Source: JBBDWK01 sp040902885
GTDB lineage: Bacteria; Acidobacteriota; Terriglobia; Bryobacterales; Bryobacteraceae
Assembly (NCBI GenBank): GCA_040902885.1
Contig: JBBDWK010000086.1
Coordinates: forward strand, 1-64,000
Direction: 5' to 3'
Length of the DNA: 64,000 nucleotides
Shown one piece after another: positions 57,713 through 64,000 of the stretch. The notes below the pieces were generated by a model that searched no databases, had not been told where the DNA came from, and saw only the letters and a list, made by a program, of their open reading frames with translations. How positions within the stretch are numbered: position 1 is the stretch's first letter; the number at the start of each line of letters is the position of its first letter. The position numbers were made by a program, and so were the translations under genes.

Positions 57713-57826
57713 TGTGGCGTCAACCACTATCGCGAGCTGGAGGCTCAGGGCAAGCTGAAGCAGCCGCTGGACGTGCCAAAAGAGGAGCAGCGCCTGCTGC
57801 GGGAAGTGCGGGTAGTTCGGCGCTGA
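57713..57826 (+). other. In-frame 37-codon extension after the molybdoenzyme stop (remnant or read-through tail)
   Basis: Right after the TGA stop of the molybdoenzyme the same frame stays open for 37 codons (CGVNHYRELEAQG..., ending RLLREVRVVRR and TGA). The text is charged and helix-like and does not resemble the flanking spacer. It may be the end of a deleted gene, or the original tail of this protein cut by a mutation to TGA. Stop read-through or recoding is possible but there is no supporting structure in view. I do not recognise the family. Confidence 0.3.
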
Positions 57827-57847
57827 GAGCTTGTTGGGAAGTTCAAA

Positions 57848-57930
57848 AACCGCTTGCTACGCGCGCGGCTCAGAATCGGGCCTCGTGTTGCAGCAAAACT
57901 TACCGAGCCGCGACCGGCAAGGAGCGGTCC
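57848..57930. repeat. REP-like palindromic element, copy 3 (two unit types)
   Basis: The left unit (57848-57873, AACCGCTTGCTACGCGCGCG...) is the variant also found inside copy 1. The right unit (57903-57930, CCGAGCCGCGACCGGCAAGG...) is the standard arm. They face each other as an imperfect hairpin. It lies between the molybdoenzyme gene and the convergent SBBP-repeat gene. Confidence 0.65.
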
Positions 57931-57941
57931 CGTCGGTCAAC

Positions 57942-60641
57942 TCATCTCCCGCCGACCGAAATCAGCGGCGAGTTACTTACCGCGCCGCCGATCTCGATCG
58001 TGACCGCGTAGTCGCCCGGCGGCAGGTTCGGCACCCGCAGGTTGGCTTGTGCCAGCCCTACAAAACCCGGCGTCAGCCCTAAAAACTGAAGCTCCGCTGG
58101 GACCCCGCCAATCGTCGCGCTGGCGGGCAAAATAGCGCGCGCCAGCGGGGCGGCCGGAGCGGGAACGCCAACTGGCACTGGGTTGTCGACCGGCCCCTGC
58201 CCGGTCAGATAGACGATGACTACGCTGCCGGGCGGCGCGGGGCTGGAAGGTTCGTTCAGCGTGAAGTCCTGATTCTGGGCAATCGCGCGATTGGTGTCGG
58301 TTCGATAGAAGATGCCCGGCGCCGCCTCGGCAATCTCCACACCCCTGTTCATCGTCGTGTCGCCGTTCACCAAAAACTGAACCGTCGCGGGTCCCGTTGA
58401 AACCGAGGGCATCTGAAAGTTGACCTGAGTGGGGCTGACGAACAGAAGCGGCGCTTCCATGCCATTTACAAACACGCGGGCGCCCGCCAGCGAGCCCGCC
58501 AGAGGCAGCGTTGTGGCGTGGAGCACATCGCGAGAAAGATCGGAGCCGAACGCGGCGACGATGGAGCCTGGGGCAACCGGAGCGGGATTGAAGCTGGCTC
58601 CGTTGACAACGCCGTCGGGATTGAGGAACGGTGAAAACGGAAACTCCAGTTTCGATAGAAAAGCGTCCAGCCTTCCCGCCAGACCCGAAAACGGCGCGTC
58701 CGCAGTGACGGGGAAATCGGGGGAAGTAGTGAAGCCCGTCACCCACGCGGCGGCTTCCCTGTCGAAGGCAATGCCCGTGGCGCCGTCCTGACCCGAACCG
58801 CCCAGATAGGTGGATGACAGCAGTCCGCCGCCGCTTGGACTCAGCTTTGCGACAAAGCCGTCGGACTCGCCGCGGAGTTGGGACTGCAGCGCGTCCGGCG
58901 TTACCGGAAAGTCGGGCGACCGGGTCTGGCCGCTTACGGCGGCGCTGCCCGATTGGTCGACAGAGAGGCCAAGGCCGAGGTCTTCGCCCGACCCGCCAAC
59001 GCATACCGAGTAGATCAGGTCGCCGGCACGGTTCCATTTGGAGACGAAGGCGGCGCCCTCCCCGTCGCAGGAGCCGGGGAAGTCAGCGGCGGTGGTGGGA
59101 AAGTTCGACGAGCTGGTGGAGCCGGCGGTGTATGGAAACTCCTCCGCGTCCAGCGCCACGCGATTCGACTCATCGTTGCCGCTCCCACCCAGGCAGCTCG
59201 AAAACACCAGTGCCGAGCCGGAGCGGTTCAACCGCGTCAGGAAGCCGTCCGAGCGTTGGCCGCAGACGGTCTGAAACGCATTGAAAGTGACCGGAAAGCC
59301 GGGGGAAAGAGTGGCGCCAGTAACGAATGCCTCATGACGCCTATCGACGGCGATGGAGTTGCCCACATCGTCGCCGCCCCCGCCCAGAAAGGTGGAGTAG
59401 ATCAGTAGCGTGCCCGCCGGATTGATCTTGGAAACAAAAACGTCGAAGTCCACGTCCTTGCGGAACGGCTGAAATGCGCCGGGAGTCGTGGGGAAGTCGG
59501 TGGAGTTGGTACGGCCGGTGATATAGGCATTGTCGGAGGAGTCCACGGCGATGCCGGCGCCCGCGTCGAATCCGAACCCACCGAGGTAGCCGCTATAGAG
59601 CAGGGCCGATCCCTGTGCATTGAGCTTGACCGCGAAGGCGTCGGATCGCCCGCCGCCGAAGCCCGGGATCAGCGTGCCGAAGACGTTGGGAAAGTTGAAC
59701 GAGTTGGTGGAGCCGGTTACATAGGCGTTTCCGGAAAGGTCGACCGCGATAGCGAGACCGAAATCGTCGCCGCTGCCTCCGATGATTGCGGAGTAGATGG
59801 GAAACCCGCCGCGGGCCGGCCATTTCATGACGAAGACATCGGTTCCGGCGACTCCGAACCGCGGTTTGTGAGGGTCGGGAATGACGGGAAAGTTCGATGA
59901 CTCCGTCGTGCCCACGACGTAGGCGTTGCCGAAGCGGTCCACGGCAACGTCATTCGCCCGGTCCTCGTCGCTGCCTCCGAAGGTTGTGGAGAAGGCGAGC
60001 ACCGGATCGATGACCAGCGGAAGGCGGCGGTCGAAAGCTCCGAGCTGAAACGCGACTAGGCCAGAATGTTTCACAACATAATGTCCATGAATTGTCTTAT
60101 AAACGCCGCCGGTCCGCTGGAAGATATAGGGCTTCTTCAAGCGCACTGGACCGAGCAGCAGATCTCCGTCCGGACCGGCCTCGATTTTGTCCACACCGCG
60201 CCAGGTCATTTCGATACTGCGCGGATCGGCGCCGGGCGCGACCAGGAAATCGAATTCGAGTTGCCGCTGTTTGCCGTAGAAAATCAGGTCGATGCCGGGA
60301 TAGACGTTTCGATAGCGGACCCTCGCATAGCTGGGAATGCCGGTTCTCCAGCGGCTGGGGCGGTTTCCCATGAAGTAGTGCGTCCGGGTGGGCAGCGGGT
60401 CGAGCGCCTCGGGAGCCGCTGTCGCCGTGAATTTCCAACTTAAGCGGGTCCCGTCGCGAGTGCCGATCACCAGCTCGCCGCGGCGCAGTTCCACCGTGTA
60501 CCCATCGCCTCGCGCAAAGAAGTCCCCCTGCTTCTCAAAGGCCAGAGGAAGCCTGCGATAGCTTTCGAGAAGGCGGGGAGCGGCGGAAAGGGGAGGCAGG
60601 AGGACCGCCACCAGCGCCATAATGGCGCGCGAGACTGGCAC
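57942..60641 (-). CDS. SBBP-repeat beta-propeller protein with Solibacter-type C-terminal domain, exported
   Basis: 899 aa. Signal peptide (VPVSRAIMALVAVLLPPLSA). Residues ~30-200 form a domain found before SBBP repeats (THYFMGNRPSRWRTGIPSYARVRYRNVYPGIDLIFYG; LEFDFLVAPGADPRSIEMTWRG). About eight SBBP repeats of ~55-60 residues follow, each with GGSGxDxGxxIAVDxxGNAYVTGxTxSxxFP. The end (from ~'NGASFNPAPVAPGSIVAAFGSDLSRD') matches the Solibacter uncharacterised C-terminal domain: FVSPTQVNFQMP, YLTGQGPVDNPVPVG, GLAQANLRVP, LPPGDYAVTIEIGG. It is probably a cell-surface or secreted protein of unknown role. Starts at TTG 60677, GTG 60641 and ATG 60620 are possible; 60641 gives the best leader. Confidence 0.85.
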   Translation of the reverse strand: MPVSRAIMALVAVLLPPLSAAPRLLESYRRLPLAFEKQGDFFARGDGYTVELRRGELVIGTRDGTRLSWKFTATAAPEALDPLPTRTHYFMGNRPSRWRTGIPSYARVRYRNVYPGIDLIFYGKQRQLEFDFLVAPGADPRSIEMTWRGVDKIEAGPDGDLLLGPVRLKKPYIFQRTGGVYKTIHGHYVVKHSGLVAFQLGAFDRRLPLVIDPVLAFSTTFGGSDEDRANDVAVDRFGNAYVVGTTESSNFPVIPDPHKPRFGVAGTDVFVMKWPARGGFPIYSAIIGGSGDDFGLAIAVDLSGNAYVTGSTNSFNFPNVFGTLIPGFGGGRSDAFAVKLNAQGSALLYSGYLGGFGFDAGAGIAVDSSDNAYITGRTNSTDFPTTPGAFQPFRKDVDFDVFVSKINPAGTLLIYSTFLGGGGDDVGNSIAVDRRHEAFVTGATLSPGFPVTFNAFQTVCGQRSDGFLTRLNRSGSALVFSSCLGGSGNDESNRVALDAEEFPYTAGSTSSSNFPTTAADFPGSCDGEGAAFVSKWNRAGDLIYSVCVGGSGEDLGLGLSVDQSGSAAVSGQTRSPDFPVTPDALQSQLRGESDGFVAKLSPSGGGLLSSTYLGGSGQDGATGIAFDREAAAWVTGFTTSPDFPVTADAPFSGLAGRLDAFLSKLEFPFSPFLNPDGVVNGASFNPAPVAPGSIVAAFGSDLSRDVLHATTLPLAGSLAGARVFVNGMEAPLLFVSPTQVNFQMPSVSTGPATVQFLVNGDTTMNRGVEIAEAAPGIFYRTDTNRAIAQNQDFTLNEPSSPAPPGSVVIVYLTGQGPVDNPVPVGVPAPAAPLARAILPASATIGGVPAELQFLGLTPGFVGLAQANLRVPNLPPGDYAVTIEIGGAVSNSPLISVGGR

Positions 60642-60734
60642 TCTCTCAGGATCTGCTTGCGGCCGCGTTTCGATCAATCGGCCAAGGGCCGGAATGTCAC
60701 TCCGCTCGCCGCATAAGTGTGAGTCCGGGTGCAG

Positions 60735-61631
60735 TCAATAGAGCGGCGGGCTGCCGGGCGGTCGCGTTTTCCACCGTCGGTGAATCCAGAGCCACTGATC
60801 GGGATACTCGCGAATCACGGTCTCGAGTTGCCGCTGGACGGTCTGTGTGTCTTCGCAAACATCGCCCGTGATAGGCAGCGGGGGATAGAAGCGCAGCACA
60901 TAACGGCCTTGCGCCTCCGACCATAACGCGAAGCCGGGGATGACGGTGGCGCCGGAATGGGCGGCGATTCTTGCGAAGCCCGCTCCCGCACACGCGGGGA
61001 TGCCGAAAAAGTCGACGAATACGCCATCGTGTAGCGAGGCGTTCTGATCGATGAGGATGCCCACGGCCTCGTTGTTCCGCAGCGCTTTCAGAATGGACCG
61101 CGCGTAATCTTTTTTCTCAATCAGGCGGTTGCCGGACAGCGTGCGATGCGCGGCCACGAGCCCGTCAATGCGCCCGTTATCGAGCGGCCGGACCACCACG
61201 TTCATCGGCGCGGAGAGCAGGGCGTGCGCGAAAGCGCTCAGCTCCCAGTTGCCGAGATGCGCGGTGGCAAAGAGCACGCCATTTCCGCGTTCGAGCGCCC
61301 GCTCGAAATGCTCGTAGCCTTCGTAGTGTATCCACTCGCCCACATTGTGCCTGCCGATGGAGGGAAAACGCGCGAAAGCAGCCAGCAGCCGCGCGATCGA
61401 GCGAAACACATTGTCAACGACTTGTTTGTGTTGCGACGCGCTCAGATCGGGAAGCGCCAGGGTGAGATTGTGCATCGCGGTACGGCGGAGGCGCGGCACG
61501 GCGAGGTCCAGTAAACGCGCGTATCCACGCGCCAGCCGGTTCGCAACGGGCCGTGGCATGAGGGAGAGGGAGGCGAGGACGGCTTGTGCGGCGCCGTACT
61601 CCACAGCGTTGCGCAGGGCCGGACGGCTCAC
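60735..61631 (-). CDS. LpxL/HtrB-type lysophospholipid (lipid A) acyltransferase
   Basis: 298 aa. An N-terminal hydrophobic segment (AAQAVLASLSLMPRPVANRLA) anchors it to the inner membrane. The acyltransferase motif is TAHLGNWELSAFA (H-x4-E type), with 'VVRPLDNGRIDGLVAAHRTLSGNRLIEKKDYARSILKALRNNEAVGILIDQNA' and the C-terminal 'EYPDQWLWIHRRWKTRP' typical of the lipid A biosynthesis acyltransferase family. It would add a secondary acyl chain to a Kdo-lipid A precursor or a related lipid. The GTG start overlaps the mnmA stop (GTGA), making it the third gene of the iscS operon; that link is probably only co-expression. Confidence 0.88.
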   Translation of the reverse strand: MSRPALRNAVEYGAAQAVLASLSLMPRPVANRLARGYARLLDLAVPRLRRTAMHNLTLALPDLSASQHKQVVDNVFRSIARLLAAFARFPSIGRHNVGEWIHYEGYEHFERALERGNGVLFATAHLGNWELSAFAHALLSAPMNVVVRPLDNGRIDGLVAAHRTLSGNRLIEKKDYARSILKALRNNEAVGILIDQNASLHDGVFVDFFGIPACAGAGFARIAAHSGATVIPGFALWSEAQGRYVLRFYPPLPITGDVCEDTQTVQRQLETVIREYPDQWLWIHRRWKTRPPGSPPLY

Positions 61632-62740
61632 TCAATCCAGCCCCCGCCCAGCACCAGATCTCCGTCGTAAAAGACCGCGGCCTGTCCGGGAGTCGCCGCG
61701 CGCTGCGGTTCATCGAAGTGCACGGCCACGCGAGACGGGTCGGCGGTGGGGTAGAGAGTGGCCGGGGCGGCCCGGTGCTTGTTGCGGATGCGCACGCGTG
61801 CCCGGGCGGACGCTGCCAGACCGGACCAGGAGACCCAGTTGACGCCATTCGCCGTCAGCCGCAAGCTCAGCAGATCCTCGTTCCGTCCCACGGTCACGCG
61901 TTGGGATGCGGCGTCGGTGGAGATCACGTAAAGCGGCTCGCCGGCGGCCACGCCCAGACCGCGCCGCTGCCCGACGGTGAAGTGATGCACGCCGCGGTGC
62001 TCGCCGAGAGTGCGGCCGTCCGTCGCGACGATCTCGCCGCGGGTACGGGCGGTCTCAATGCCGCGCTCTTTGAAGTACGCTTCAATGAAGGCGGCGTAAT
62101 CGCCGTTAGGCACGAAACAGATCTCCTGGCTGTCGTTCTTCTCCGCTACCGCAAGGCCCATCTCGCGCGCCAGCGCCCGCACCTCGGGCTTCGAGTACCC
62201 GCCAATCGGAAACAGCGTGCGCGCGAGCTGTTCCTGCGTGAGTCCGAAGAGAAAGTAGGTCTGGTCCTTCGAAGCATCCACGCCGACGTGCATGCAGTAG
62301 CGTCCCGTCTCCGCGTCCCGCGAGAGCCGCGCGTAGTGGCCGGTGGCGATCCGCGGCGCGCCGACCGAATCCGCCAGCTCCAGAAACTGATCGAACTTCA
62401 CGAAGTTGTTGCACAGCGTGCAGGGGATGGGGGTCCGTCCGGCCAGGTACTCGCGCACGAACGGCTCCACCACGGTCTCCTCGAAACGCTTCTCGAAGTT
62501 CACCACGTAGTATGGAATGCCGAGCTGTCCGGCCACCCGCCGCGCGTCGTAAACGTCGTCGAGCGAGCAGCAGCGTCCCGTGCCCTCTCCCGTAGCCAGC
62601 TCGGGCAGCCGCCTCTGGTTCCAAAGCTGCATGGTCAGCCCGATCACCGGGCGCCCGGTCTTTGCCAGCAGGCCCGCGACGGCGGAGCTGTCCACGCCTC
62701 CGCTCATGGCTACGGCGATGGGGGAATCAGACATGGGCAT
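61628..62740 (-). CDS. mnmA: tRNA-uridine 2-sulfurtransferase
   Basis: 370 aa. The PP-loop ATP-pyrophosphatase motif is SGGVDSSAVAGLL near the start. The catalytic cysteines are in PCTLCNNFVKFDQFL and in QEICFVPNGDY. 'ATGHYARLSRDAETGRYCMHVGVDASKDQTYFLFGLTQEQL' and 'HFTVGQRRGLGVA' are standard MnmA blocks. It adenylates and thiolates U34 of tRNA for Lys, Glu and Gln using sulfur relayed from the cysteine desulfurase encoded immediately upstream. The start may be 62740 or ATG 62734 (MSDSPIAVAMSGG); either overlaps the end of iscS. The stop overlaps the acyltransferase start. Confidence 0.93.
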   Translation of the reverse strand: MPMSDSPIAVAMSGGVDSSAVAGLLAKTGRPVIGLTMQLWNQRRLPELATGEGTGRCCSLDDVYDARRVAGQLGIPYYVVNFEKRFEETVVEPFVREYLAGRTPIPCTLCNNFVKFDQFLELADSVGAPRIATGHYARLSRDAETGRYCMHVGVDASKDQTYFLFGLTQEQLARTLFPIGGYSKPEVRALAREMGLAVAEKNDSQEICFVPNGDYAAFIEAYFKERGIETARTRGEIVATDGRTLGEHRGVHHFTVGQRRGLGVAAGEPLYVISTDAASQRVTVGRNEDLLSLRLTANGVNWVSWSGLAASARARVRIRNKHRAAPATLYPTADPSRVAVHFDEPQRAATPGQAAVFYDGDLVLGGGWIE

Positions 62741-63884
62741 GGGATTGCGGACTCAACCTTCGTAAGTGAGCGATGGATTCTACTACGGCCTCCACCAGCG
62801 CATCCACCTGCTCTTCCGTATTCGCGCGGCCCAATGAGAAGCGGATACTCGAACGCGCCCGCTCCGGAGCCAGTCCGATGGCGAGCAGCACGTGCGAAGG
62901 CTCCACGGCCCCGCTCGAGCAGGCCGCGCCGCTCGAAACCGCGAACCCGCGAAGGTCGAGCGAAATTACCATCGCCTCGCCTTCCACGTGATCGAAATAG
63001 ATGTTGGTCGTGTTGGGCGTGCGGCTATTCCTGTTTCCGTTGACGCCCGTGAAGGGTACGCGTTCGAGGATGGCCCGTTCCAGACGGTCGCGCAACCTGG
63101 AGAGCCGTGCAGGCTCGATTTCCAGCGACGCTCGCGCCAGTTCCGCGGCGCGGCCCAACGCCACCGCCCCGGCCACATTCTCCGTCCCCGGCCGGCGATC
63201 GCGCTCATGATGTCCGCCGAAAGTAACCGCTTGCAGCGGCGTGTCCTTGCGCGCGTAGAGCATCCCGATGCCTTTGGGCGCGTATATTTTGTGCCCGCTC
63301 GCCGAGTAAAGATCCACGTCGAGCGCCTTGACGTCAACCGGAATCTTGCCCAGGGCCTGCACGCCATCCACGTGCATCAAGGCCCCGGCCTCGTGCGCGA
63401 TGCGCGCAATCTCGGCCACGGGCTGCACGACGCCGATCTCGTTGTTGGCGTGCATCACGGACACCAGCGCGGTATGGGGCCGCAAGGCGCGCCGCACATC
63501 GCCGGGATCGAGCACGCCGTCCGCACCGGTTTGCAGAACCGTTACCTCCGCGCCTTCCCGCTCGAGCTGCGCGCACGTGTTGAGCACGGCCGGGTGCTCG
63601 ATAGCAGTGGCGATCACGTGCTTTCGCCCCCCGCGCGCGACGCCGAGAATGGCCAGATTGTCCGACTCCGTGCCGCCGCCTGTAAACACGATCTCCTGGG
63701 GATGTGCGTTCACCAGCGCCGCGATCTGCCTTCGCGCCGCTTCCAGGCGCTGCTTGGCCATCTGTCCGAAATGGTGGATACTGGACGGGTTGCCGTATAC
63801 TTCGGCCAGACACGGAGCCATGGCCTCGCACACTTCGGGCGAGACCGGCGTGGTTGCGTTATGGTCGAAGTAGTAGCGCTGCAC
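62727..63884 (-). CDS. iscS: Cysteine desulfurase (NifS/IscS family)
   Basis: 385 aa. A PLP enzyme: 'YFDHNATTPVSPEV' start, HFGQMAKQRLEAARRQIA, 'NNEIGVVQPVAEIA', PLP Lys in SASGHKIYAPKGIG, and the active Cys on the short-loop 'SSGAACSSGAVEPSHVLLAIG'. It takes sulfur from cysteine as a persulfide for iron-sulfur clusters and, here, for MnmA encoded next in the operon with a 14-bp overlap. Start GTG 63884 (MQRYYFDHNAT) fits the family. The divergent DUF62 gene begins only 17 bp away, so the promoter elements must overlap: TAAAAT, 8 nt before the GTG, is the likely -10. Confidence 0.93.
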   Translation of the reverse strand: MQRYYFDHNATTPVSPEVCEAMAPCLAEVYGNPSSIHHFGQMAKQRLEAARRQIAALVNAHPQEIVFTGGGTESDNLAILGVARGGRKHVIATAIEHPAVLNTCAQLEREGAEVTVLQTGADGVLDPGDVRRALRPHTALVSVMHANNEIGVVQPVAEIARIAHEAGALMHVDGVQALGKIPVDVKALDVDLYSASGHKIYAPKGIGMLYARKDTPLQAVTFGGHHERDRRPGTENVAGAVALGRAAELARASLEIEPARLSRLRDRLERAILERVPFTGVNGNRNSRTPNTTNIYFDHVEGEAMVISLDLRGFAVSSGAACSSGAVEPSHVLLAIGLAPERARSSIRFSLGRANTEEQVDALVEAVVESIAHLRRLSPQSHAHV

Positions 63885-63891
63885 TTCCCCT

Positions 63892-63898
63892 TATTTTA
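63892..63898. promoter_or_regulatory. Overlapping divergent -10 elements in a 17-bp intergenic space
   Basis: The whole spacer between the iscS GTG (63884) and the DUF62 ATG (63902) is 17 bp. TAAAAT read on the minus strand (63898-63893) and TATTTT on the plus strand (63892-63897) are essentially the same bases. The -35 regions would have to lie inside the opposite coding sequence, and both messages should be leaderless or nearly so. Confidence 0.42.
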
Positions 63899-63901
63899 AC
63901 A

Positions 63902-64000
63902 ATGCCGTCCATCATTACCTTAACGACTGATTTCGGTCTGTCCGATCACTTTACCGGCGTCATGAAAGGCGTGATCCTGGGCATCTACCCGGCCGCCCGG
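63902..64000 (+). CDS. SAM hydroxide adenosyltransferase/DUF62 family, N-terminus only (partial)
   Basis: The 33 codons inside the window read MPSIITLTTDFGLSDHFTGV and then MKGVILGIYPAAR before the right edge. The 'ITLTTDFGxxDxFxGVMKGVIL' opening, with the Asp of TTDFG that binds S-adenosylmethionine, is characteristic of the DUF62 family (SAM hydroxide adenosyltransferase, related to fluorinase/chlorinase). These usually hydrolyse SAM to adenosine and methionine; a halogenase role is not implied. The gene is divergent from iscS with 17 bp between start codons. Confidence 0.85.
   Translation, partial: MPSIITLTTDFGLSDHFTGVMKGVILGIYPAAR

Noticed and set aside
63902..64000. DUF62 fragment as a fluorinase or chlorinase
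   Set aside because: Only 33 residues are visible; the family is mostly SAM hydrolases and nothing here shows the halide site.

Overview
The window looks like a 64 kb piece of an Acidobacteriota genome, most probably from the Solibacteres/Bryobacterales branch. Four things point there: a PadR regulator followed by a long orphan MacB/FtsX-type permease (the 'ADOP' arrangement); large Oar-like TonB-dependent receptors with an N-terminal carboxypeptidase-regulatory domain; an SBBP-repeat protein ending in the 'Solibacter uncharacterised C-terminal' type domain; and GC-rich coding with many long antisense shadow frames. A run of 10 Ns at 43876-43885 shows this is a scaffolded assembly. I see no rRNA, tRNA, CRISPR array, prophage or intact insertion sequence.

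Layout. 1-9.7 kb: start of a Rieske-type ferredoxin, a small conserved protein, MFS and queuosine-precursor transporters, a PEGA-domain Ser/Thr kinase, a heme-motif outer-membrane protein, a secreted creatininase-like protein, an APC permease overlapping an orphan gluconate-dehydrogenase subunit 3, a CPBP protease and the remnant of an FMN-binding gene. 9.7-14.5 kb: padR-ADOP, a vapBC pair and a metallophosphoesterase with a UvrD-like tail. 14.5-21.9 kb: an alpha-glucan cluster (SCP2, debranching enzyme, beta-propeller with a decayed phosphoesterase, GH57) and a HAD phosphatase. 22-25.6 kb: a DsbA-NhaA fusion, an intact PqiC-like lipoprotein, and a gene graveyard in which STAS/MlaE, MlaF and most of MlaD have collapsed. 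25.7-30 kb: a two-gene RND pump. 30-44 kb: hydroxyacid dehydrogenase, one complete and one truncated TonB receptor with flanking repeats and a deletion junction, FmdB zinc ribbon, penicillin acylase, PAP2 phosphatase and a third TonB receptor. 44-52 kb: TPR-like protein, two transporters, a tiny twin AT-hook protein behind paired operators, a beta-lactamase/NamZ fusion, ferredoxin and DUF2061. 52-64 kb: agmatine-to-putrescine genes (aguA/aguB), D-aminoacylase, an FdhF/YdeP molybdoenzyme, the SBBP protein, and an iscS-mnmA-lpxL operon divergent from a DUF62 gene with only 17 bp between start codons.

How genes work together. The sequence supports several operons through 4-bp or similar overlaps: yhhQ-MFS, SCP2-debranching enzyme, propeller-GH57, SSS-APC, ferredoxin-NamZ fusion, aguB-aguA and iscS-mnmA-lpxL. 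IscS supplies sulfur to MnmA for tRNA 2-thiouridine, and AguA plus AguB turn agmatine into putrescine. Two window-wide signals stand out. One is a leaderless-promoter signature: a TANNNT hexamer exactly 6 nt before the start codon of at least five genes. The other is a family of REP-like palindromes in three intergenic spaces.
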